In this document: piece by piece, positions 14,388-19,283 of the stretch
Layout of the letters: each line of letters starts with the position of its first letter
Position numbering within the stretch: the first letter of the stretch is position 1
Assembly (NCBI GenBank): GCA_964593865.1
Contig: CAZQKE010000063.1
Location: 1 to 19,283, forward strand
Length of the DNA stretch: 19,283 bases
From: CAZQKE01 sp964593865
Lineage (GTDB): Bacteria; Chloroflexota; Anaerolineae; JAAYZQ01
Direction of reading: 5' to 3'
Notes under the pieces: model-generated
The model's input: the letters and a program-made list of their open reading frames with translations, nothing else
Database searches by the model: none
Told to the model about the DNA's origin: nothing
Translations under genes and position numbers: made by a program

Positions 14388-14430
14388 GGAACTTTTTGAA
14401 TTTCACAATCTCTGCCGGACGTGGTAAAAT
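14388..14430 (+). promoter_or_regulatory. Promoter region of the ECF sigma factor gene (two overlapping candidates)
   Basis: A sigma-70-type promoter is TTCACA (14402-14407), 17 bp, TAAAAT (14425-14430), 5 of 6 in both boxes. Overlapping it, GGAACTT (14388-14394), 16 bp, TCTGC (14411-14415) looks like an ECF/RpoE-class promoter. The -35 of the sigma-70 candidate is 22 bp from the divergent hypD -35. Confidence 0.6.
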
Positions 14431-14694
14431 TGAGAAAACGCAGGGCCGGAGACCCACGCTACAAGGCCGTGACCACACCGAGCAATGCGCAAGCCCCCGG
14501 CTTGCGAGCAGGCGACCCAAGCCATCCCTTTGGGCCTTCGGGGAGCGGTCGGCCAAAGGCCTACCACAAAAGAGGCAACGTTAACCGGGATCGCACCGGA
14601 CCACATCCGCAAGGGGCAGTTTTTCCAAATAGGTCTGATCGGCCCGTACCGTTGGGGCGATTCATCTGTTATACAGAACGCGAAGGTGGATTCC
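14431..14694 (+). other. Long GC-rich 5' leader of the sigma factor gene with hairpins
   Basis: About 260 nt lie between the predicted start of transcription and ATG 14695. Two clear hairpins are visible: CGCAAGCC-CCC-GGCTTGCG (14488-14506) and CTTTGGGCC...GGCCAAAG (14528-14558, one bulged base). A short inverted repeat TCTGT-TAT-ACAGA is at 14665-14677. An open frame runs in phase through part of this leader but has no family match or Shine-Dalgarno. I recognise no known riboswitch or small RNA class. Confidence 0.5.
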
Positions 14695-15246
14695 ATGCTG
14701 GCGAACGAAAAAGAGATTATCCACCGGGCGCAACGCGGCGACCGAGACGCCCTGGCGACCCTGTACCGGGAGCACTATTCGGCCATCTTCAACTACTTTT
14801 TCTACCGCCTGGGCGATCAAACCACCGCCGAAGACCTGACCGCCGAGGTCTTTGTGCGTATGGTGGACAAGATTGACGGCTATCGTTACCGGGGCAAACC
14901 CATTCTGGCCTGGTTATACACCATTGCCCGCAACCTGCTGATCAACTATCGGCAGCGGGCCGAGAACGCGCCCAAACTGCCCCTGGAAGAGCGACTGGTC
15001 GCCTCCGATGGCAACCCCGTGCAGGCCGCCGAACGGCGGCTGACCGTGGATTGCCTGCAACTGGCCCTCAACTACCTGACCGATGTGCAAAGACAGGTCA
15101 TCATCGGCAAGTTCATTGAGGGCCGCTCAACGGCGGAAGTGGCCAAAATCTTGAACAAGACGGAAGGGGCGATCAAATCGCTCCAGCACCGTGCCCTGGG
15201 CGCACTGCGCCGGGCGATGGAAAAGGAAAACTGCTATGAGCCGTAA
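14695..15246 (+). CDS. ECF-type RNA polymerase sigma factor
   Basis: This is a 183-residue sigma-70-family factor from ATG 14695, with AAGGTGG 6 nt upstream. An in-frame upstream extension to 14485 lies in the structured leader and is rejected; GTG 14686 is a minor alternative. Region 2 is LATLYREHYSAIFNYFFYRLGDQTTAEDLTAEVFVR, with the AEDLTAEVF core-binding signature, followed by KPILAWLYTIARNLLINYRQR (region 2.4). Region 4 is LTDVQRQVIIGKFIEGRSTAEVAKILNKTEGAIKSLQHRALGALRR, the -35-binding HTH. It lacks regions 1.1 and 3, so it is an ECF-type factor directing a small regulon. The stop overlaps the next gene by 11 nt. That gene is a DUF5667 membrane protein, likely its anti-sigma or sensor partner. 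Confidence 0.92.
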   Translation: MLANEKEIIHRAQRGDRDALATLYREHYSAIFNYFFYRLGDQTTAEDLTAEVFVRMVDKIDGYRYRGKPILAWLYTIARNLLINYRQRAENAPKLPLEERLVASDGNPVQAAERRLTVDCLQLALNYLTDVQRQVIIGKFIEGRSTAEVAKILNKTEGAIKSLQHRALGALRRAMEKENCYEP

Positions 15247-16450
15247 GTTGGATCGCATCCTAGACGAATGCCAAGCCCGCCTGCGGGCCGGGGAAAGCCT
15301 AGAAAGCTGCCTGGCTTCCTATCCGGAGCACAGCCGGGAACTGCGTCCCCTCTTGGAAACGGTCGCTTCCCTACAAAGGGTACGCTGGCCCCAACCCCGT
15401 CCCCAGGCCGTTGCCCTCGGCGAGCAGAGGATGCTGGCCGCAGCCGCCCGAAAATTTCGGCCACAACCCGTATCCAAACCGCTCCAGGCCGGTTATACAG
15501 CGCGACTCATCAATCTTTTGACCGGAAAGGAGCACGTGGACATGAGACCGATTTATCGCTTCGCATTGGCCGCGGCGGCAATGGTGCTGCTTTTGGGAGT
15601 TGGCGGATGGGCGACGGCGACTTCGGCCAGCGCGCTACCGGGAGATGCCTTGTATCCCCTCAAAACAACAATTGAACTGGTGCGCCTGTTGCTGACCTTT
15701 GACCCGGCAGAACAGGCCCAGTTGGAACTGCAAATTCAGGCAACACGCCAGCAAGAGGTCCGGGCCGTCATTGAAGAGGGCAGGACGGTAGATGTCCGCT
15801 TTTCGGGGGAATTGACCTCCATTGAGGCGGACAACTGGACCATCGGCGGGTTCACGGTCTATCTGGACGCCAACACGGAGATTGTGGGCCTGCCCATTTT
15901 GGGGGCGACGGTGAAAGTAGAAGCCACCGTCCAGGCGGACGGCACCCTCGTGGCCCGGCGGTTGGTCGTGGAAGGAGCACCGACGGCCGAACCGACCGAG
16001 GATCTTTTCCAATCCCCCTTGCCGACAAACACCATGCAACCGACCAAGACACCTATGCCGACACACACCATGACGCCGACCCACGAGCCGACCAAGACAC
16101 CGACGCACACCGTAGAACCAACCCATGAGCCGACCAGAACGCCGACGCACACCGTAGAACCAACCCATGAGCCGACCAAGACACCGACGCACACCGCAGA
16201 ACCAACTCACGAGCCGACGATAGAACCGACCCATGAACCGGAACCCACCCACGAGCCGGAACCGACCCACGAACCGACGATAGAACCGACCCATGAACCG
16301 GAACCGACCCGCGAACCGACAATGGAACCGACCCATGAACCGGAACCCACCCACGAACCGGAACCGACCCACGAGCCGCCCGACGATACGCCGGAACCGC
16401 CCCATGAAGAGACGCCGGAACCGACCGGCGAGCCGCCCGATCACGGCTAA
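15236..16450 (+). CDS. DUF5667/DUF5666 membrane protein with Pro-Thr-His-Glu repeat tail, putative anti-sigma factor
   Basis: This is a 404-residue protein from ATG 15236 (MSRKLDRILDEC), overlapping the sigma gene by 11 nt, with AAAAGGAAA upstream. Residues 1-100 are cytoplasmic and helical (LASYPEHSRELRPLLETVASL), as in the N-terminus that typically precedes DUF5667. One membrane helix is at about 106-125. Outside it, residues 131-185 are DUF5667-like (ALPGDALYPLKTTIELVRL...), and residues 187-248 are a small beta domain resembling DUF5666 (GELTSIEADNWTIGGFTVYLD...). From about residue 250 the chain is low-complexity, with PTHEPT units including three tandem 14-residue repeats (DNA 16085-16210) and then shorter EPTHEP units. 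The overlap with the sigma gene and the topology suggest that it senses an envelope signal and restrains the sigma factor, which is inference. Confidence 0.78.
   Translation: MSRKLDRILDECQARLRAGESLESCLASYPEHSRELRPLLETVASLQRVRWPQPRPQAVALGEQRMLAAAARKFRPQPVSKPLQAGYTARLINLLTGKEHVDMRPIYRFALAAAAMVLLLGVGGWATATSASALPGDALYPLKTTIELVRLLLTFDPAEQAQLELQIQATRQQEVRAVIEEGRTVDVRFSGELTSIEADNWTIGGFTVYLDANTEIVGLPILGATVKVEATVQADGTLVARRLVVEGAPTAEPTEDLFQSPLPTNTMQPTKTPMPTHTMTPTHEPTKTPTHTVEPTHEPTRTPTHTVEPTHEPTKTPTHTAEPTHEPTIEPTHEPEPTHEPEPTHEPTIEPTHEPEPTREPTMEPTHEPEPTHEPEPTHEPPDDTPEPPHEETPEPTGEPPDHG
16085..16390 (+). repeat. In-frame tandem repeats coding the PTHEP tail
   Basis: Three 42-bp units (16085-16126, 16127-16168, 16169-16210) encode EPT(K/R)TPTHT(V/A)EPTH. 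They are followed by 9-15-bp repeats encoding EPTHEP to about 16390. Units differ mostly at synonymous positions (cccacgag/cccatgag), so the array is not brand new. All unit lengths are multiples of three, so changes in copy number would keep the frame. Confidence 0.85.
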
Positions 16451-16463
16451 CCCAACGGAGATC

Positions 16464-16494
16464 AAAAGCCCCTGGGGTGTTCCCAGGGGCTTTT
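16464..16494 (+). terminator. Intrinsic terminator after the sigma/DUF5667 operon
   Basis: AAAAGCCCCTGGG (16464-16476), loop GTGTT, CCCAGGGGCTTTT (16482-16494) forms a perfect 13-bp stem followed by further T residues to 16497. It lies 14 bp after the TAA at 16450. Confidence 0.95.
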
Positions 16495-16547
16495 TTTCGG
16501 ACACCACCGCATGGCGGGCGTAACGGGGCGCGACCTACGGCCCACGC

Positions 16548-16706
16548 CGAGCAACGCAAGCCGGAGGCCTGCGCCCACCGCCCACCCCGGATCGCGGTCC
16601 ACGGTTCAAGACCGAACAAGGGCACTTTTCATCCCGCCGCCGGTTTCACCGCAGAGATGCCAAAACGGGCACAACAACCGTCCCTCGGCGCGTCTGCGGT
16701 GTGAAA
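16548..16706. repeat. Intergenic region with short palindromic repeats
   Basis: The gap between the terminator and the DUF2892 gene holds two dyad elements. One is CGAGCAACGCAAGCC-GGA-GGCCTGCG (16548-16573), related to the leader hairpin at 14479-14506. The other is TTTCACCGCAGA (16644-16655) paired with TCTGCGGTGTGAAA (16693-16706), an imperfect inverted repeat with a two-base bulge. The second could act as a terminator-like or processing hairpin for the leftward transcript. Nothing coding is seen. Confidence 0.5.
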
Positions 16707-16730
16707 TCCTGTAAACACACTGGCCCTGGT

Positions 16731-16928
16731 TCAAGACCCTTTGGTATTGATTTTGAACAGCACGTAAAGAGGGCAAAAGCCGATCAGCCCCGTGACCAGT
16801 GGGATCAAACCCACAACGCCGATGACAACGCCCCACGTGCCCTTGATGAAAAGGAACCCCAACGCAATGAGCACGATGCCCAAGACAACCCGGATGATGC
16901 GATCTACTTTGGACTCATTCTGTTTCAT
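16731..16928 (-). CDS. DUF2892 (YgaP-like) small membrane protein
   Basis: This is a 65-residue protein with MKQNESKVDRIIRVVLGIVLIALG and a second hydrophobic segment VVIGVVGLIPLVTGLIGFCPLYVLF. It matches the DUF2892/YgaP transmembrane family: the N-terminal N-x-(G/S)-x-x-(D/E)-R-x-x-R and the GFCPLY near the end are the usual landmarks. The function is not established; relatives occur alone or fused to rhodanese domains. AAGGAGTGAGCT precedes ATG 16928. It begins 12 nt after the stop of the large cytochrome b fusion gene and is probably co-transcribed with it. Confidence 0.88.
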   Translation of the reverse strand: MKQNESKVDRIIRVVLGIVLIALGFLFIKGTWGVVIGVVGLIPLVTGLIGFCPLYVLFKINTKGS

Positions 16929-16940
16929 AGCTCACTCCTT

Positions 16941-19208
16941 TCAATCCATAGAACTAACGACCGTTACCGTTGTCGTTGCCGTGAGGGGAGGCGGCACATT
17001 GCCAATGGTAAGGATAACTGTGTAGGTTCCGACGGCGGGATACGTATGGGTAACAACCAGGCTATGGCCGGTGAGCGGAGCCGATCCGTCGCCAAAGTTC
17101 CAGGTGTACCCCAGGTTCTCACCTCCGGCGATGGTGACGGTCAGCACCGTCGGCCGACCTAATAAGGTAGGGCTGCTACTGGTGAGATGCCGGTGTTCAC
17201 ACCGCCGTGGCGCCGCTTCCCCCCCGCCAACGGCATGGACGGCAAACCCCAATCCACTGTTGTTACACAAAGTCATCGGAACCATATCCACTGCGCCCAG
17301 GTCCACCGTAGCCGATGGAGTCGGCAAGAGACCGACACCGGAACCGTCACCTTGAACGGCAACCGTGGGGGTGTAAGGAATGCTGGCCAAGAGAAAGGCA
17401 ACCACGATGAGCAAAGCCATAAGGGCCAACCCTCCGGCCATGTGGCGGGCCGTCAGCGGCGGAAGGAGCCGTTGCCAGGCCGCATTCTTGTTCTCCTCCT
17501 CTGCCGGAGGGGGCGCAGCAGGGGGCGGCGCAGCAGGCCGATACAAGGCTTGCTCAAAGCGGTCGGGGGGCAACCAGGTGGCGAAAATGGGCGACCGGGC
17601 AAACCTGCGCCGCAGTTTAGGGGGACGCTCCCGCCGCAGCCGCTCCTCCAACCAAAGGTTGCCTTCCCGGTCGGGGCAATCGTTCGGGGGACACCCGACC
17701 ACCTGCACCTCGGCAGCCCCGGCTTCCAACGCCCGCCCCAGCAGGTCGGGGTGGACCATCGCTGCACAGGCAAGGGGAATGACCTCTATTTGGACTCCGT
17801 CGACGGTCGGCGGTGGCTCATCGGAAGTGCGGAGATAGGGCCTTGCACCGTGGGCCGCGTGCCGCCCACAGGTGAAGACAAGGCGGGTGGGCCTTTCTTC
17901 GGCATGGGCCAACGCGAGGCGAGTCGTCACTTCCTGCCACAACAGTTCAACGGGGCGTTCGCCTAAGCTAAGGGCCAGGGTAGGACAGGCCCCGATGCAT
18001 ACACCACAAGCGACACAGCGTCCCTCATCTACAACGACGATGGGGCGGTCGGAACCGTCGGTGCGGGGCTGCATTGCCAACGCACCGTAAGGGCAATCGG
18101 CTACGCACAGGCCACAACCCGTACACCGTTCACCGTTGACGACAATAGGCACAGGTCCCTTGCCACGAAAGAGCCAGGGCAAGGCCACCAGGACCGCCGT
18201 CAGTGCTGCCAAGACGATCAGACCGGGCCACGCCCCCCACACCGATCCCCCCGCCAGGAGAGGGAGGAAGAACAGGAAGAACAGATCCAAAGGCATGGCG
18301 TCAAACGACTGGGCTACCCCGGCACGGGGCAGCATCCCGACTTGGAGAAGGCCGGTCCGGGGTGGACCGGTGTGGGAAGGCGGTTGGCTGACCACTCCCT
18401 CCGGCAAAAAGAGGCCCATCAGAAGCGGCGTCAAAGCCAAAAAGAGGGCAACGATGCCGATCATCCAAAAACGGGCAGGCAGCAGCTTGGGCCGCTGCAC
18501 CCGCCGGATATGATACCAGAAGAGCAATCCGGCCAGACCCGAAACGCCGAGATGCACCCCCAGGAGCAAGAGCATGGTCAACCAACTCTGATCCAGGGCA
18601 GCATCGGTCAGGAAGGAAGGCAAGGCATCGGTCGGACCGAAGAGGCCCACGAAGCTCCGGAGGATGAGCTGCGCCCGCGCATCCCAGAGCAGCAAATAGC
18701 CGCTGACACCGACCAACCAGAGGGACAGAGTCAGGATAACGCCCCACAGCCAGGACATCCGCCGCGCCCCTCGGAAGCGATCTTGGAAAAGGATGCGCAA
18801 GGCATGAAACAAGGTTACAAGCAGCAATGCACCGGAGGCGTAGCGGTGGACACCACGCATCACCCACGAGACGGGAAAGCGGTTCATACGAACGATGGAT
18901 TCGTAAGAGGCCAAATAGCCAAACTGGTAAAAGATGAGCAGGTAGACGCCGGTAGCCGCCACGACGATCAGCAGAAAAAAGGCCAGGGGATCGGTGTGGT
19001 AAAAGGGATTGGCCCACAAGTGACCGGTTAGCCTATTGATGATGTCCTCAAAGGCCAAGGCGACCCGTTCTAGGCCGTGCAGGAGACCGCGCCCTCCGCC
19101 GGAGCGGATAACCCAACCGTCACCGCGGTCGTGGGCATCCGCCCCCGCAGCAAGGGGCAATCGGTCCCAGGTCAGAGGGTGTTTCGACGTATCGGTACGT
19201 TCTGCCAT
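16941..19208 (-). CDS. Cytochrome b - double [4Fe-4S] ferredoxin - FlpD/MvhD-like - PKD fusion membrane protein
   Basis: This is a 755-residue protein from ATG 19208, with CGAGGAAGC upstream; a frame extending to 19268 reads through a repeat and is rejected. Residues 45-235 are a cytochrome b N-terminal four-helix domain. The heme ligands are two H-x13-H pairs, His121/His135 and His219/His233. Helices at about 248-268 and 328-347 resemble the second half of cytochrome b. Two [4Fe-4S] motifs follow: C362-x2-C365-x2-C368-x3-C372-P and C398-x2-C401-x2-C404-x3-C408-P. About 440-530 is a FlpD/MvhD-like domain with Cys in FTCGRH, PLACAA and GCPPNDCP, a [2Fe-2S] electron-transfer unit. A last membrane helix is near 598-618. 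The C-terminus ends in a PKD domain (YTWNFGDGS...THTYPAVGTYTV). The protein should link a cytoplasmic donor to membrane quinone, which is inference. Confidence 0.85.
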   Translation of the reverse strand: MAERTDTSKHPLTWDRLPLAAGADAHDRGDGWVIRSGGGRGLLHGLERVALAFEDIINRLTGHLWANPFYHTDPLAFFLLIVVAATGVYLLIFYQFGYLASYESIVRMNRFPVSWVMRGVHRYASGALLLVTLFHALRILFQDRFRGARRMSWLWGVILTLSLWLVGVSGYLLLWDARAQLILRSFVGLFGPTDALPSFLTDAALDQSWLTMLLLLGVHLGVSGLAGLLFWYHIRRVQRPKLLPARFWMIGIVALFLALTPLLMGLFLPEGVVSQPPSHTGPPRTGLLQVGMLPRAGVAQSFDAMPLDLFFLFFLPLLAGGSVWGAWPGLIVLAALTAVLVALPWLFRGKGPVPIVVNGERCTGCGLCVADCPYGALAMQPRTDGSDRPIVVVDEGRCVACGVCIGACPTLALSLGERPVELLWQEVTTRLALAHAEERPTRLVFTCGRHAAHGARPYLRTSDEPPPTVDGVQIEVIPLACAAMVHPDLLGRALEAGAAEVQVVGCPPNDCPDREGNLWLEERLRRERPPKLRRRFARSPIFATWLPPDRFEQALYRPAAPPPAAPPPAEEENKNAAWQRLLPPLTARHMAGGLALMALLIVVAFLLASIPYTPTVAVQGDGSGVGLLPTPSATVDLGAVDMVPMTLCNNSGLGFAVHAVGGGEAAPRRCEHRHLTSSSPTLLGRPTVLTVTIAGGENLGYTWNFGDGSAPLTGHSLVVTHTYPAVGTYTVILTIGNVPPPLTATTTVTVVSSMD

Positions 19209-19251
19209 TTTGCTTCCTCGAAAGTAATGCGGGCCGTCCACGAAGCGGGCG

Positions 19252-19275
19252 CGAATACACGAATGCACGAATGCG
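19252..19275. repeat. Short tandem repeat, three 8-bp units
   Basis: CGAATACA, CGAATGCA and CGAATGCG stand in tandem just upstream of the cytochrome b fusion gene. This is a low-complexity intergenic repeat at the window edge. No convincing promoter is visible in 19209-19283, and the neighbouring gene is outside the window. Confidence 0.6.
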
Positions 19276-19283
19276 CCCGGCCC

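Noticed and set aside
14485..14694. 70-codon N-terminal extension of the sigma factor
   Set aside because: It shows no conservation pattern and runs through a stable hairpin; ATG 14695 has a Shine-Dalgarno and gives a normal ECF N-terminus.
15635..16507. Minus-strand open frame rich in GRF repeats
   Set aside because: It is the complement of the PTHEP-coding repeat and would run through the terminator hairpin.
16603..16738. GGTTCAAGACC at 16603-16613 and 16728-16738, resembling tRNA T-arms
   Set aside because: The flanks do not form a T-stem and no acceptor, D or anticodon arms are present; it is a short direct repeat only.

Overview
The window looks like a chromosomal piece of a moderately GC-rich bacterium, most likely a Chloroflexota (Anaerolineae-like) genome. 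The grounds are the style of the proteins: a LysM lipoprotein with Thr/Pro linkers, an ECF sigma factor paired with a DUF5667/DUF5666 membrane protein carrying a Pro-Thr-His-Glu tail, an actinobacterial/Chloroflexota-type decaprenyl-phosphate phosphoribosyltransferase homologue, and a fused cytochrome b/ferredoxin/FlpD redox protein. I made this assignment from memory of families, not by a search. There is no rRNA, tRNA or CRISPR array, and no recognisable insertion sequence.

Region 1 (1-4083, all minus strand) is the most striking part. It reads as one operon: a small excisionase-type helix-turn-helix protein, a FemAB/GNAT-like acyltransferase, a homologue of Mycobacterium tuberculosis Rv3378c (tuberculosinol synthase), a GT87-type membrane glycosyltransferase, and the N-terminal 165 residues of a class II diterpene cyclase of the Rv3377c type, cut by the window edge. 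This is a two-enzyme diterpene pathway with added glycosyl- and acyl-transferase-like genes. The tuberculosinol-synthase homologue has Asn where Rv3378c has the catalytic Asp of its DGTRRW motif. The two genes nearest the left edge look lower in GC than the rest.

Region 2 (4194-7472, minus strand) holds a YtxH-like small membrane protein with its own promoter, an 84-bp-period intergenic repeat, and a three-gene operon (UbiA-family phosphoribosyltransferase, unknown polytopic membrane protein, HD-domain phosphohydrolase). A further minus-strand pair lies at 7484-9210 (a protein of unknown function and an FAD-dependent amine/amino-acid oxidoreductase-like enzyme).

Region 3 (9252-13195) opens with two face-to-face promoters around an inverted repeat, then a plus-strand run: LysM lipoprotein, PlsC acyltransferase, small acidic-tailed membrane protein, ParA and ParB. 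ParB is convergent with hypD (minus strand), which has a perfect consensus sigma-70 promoter.

Region 4 (14402-16494) is an ECF sigma factor/DUF5667 regulatory pair behind a 260-nt structured leader and closed by a strong intrinsic terminator. Region 5 (16731-19208, minus strand) is a large cytochrome b - double [4Fe-4S] - FlpD - PKD fusion protein followed by a DUF2892 small membrane protein.
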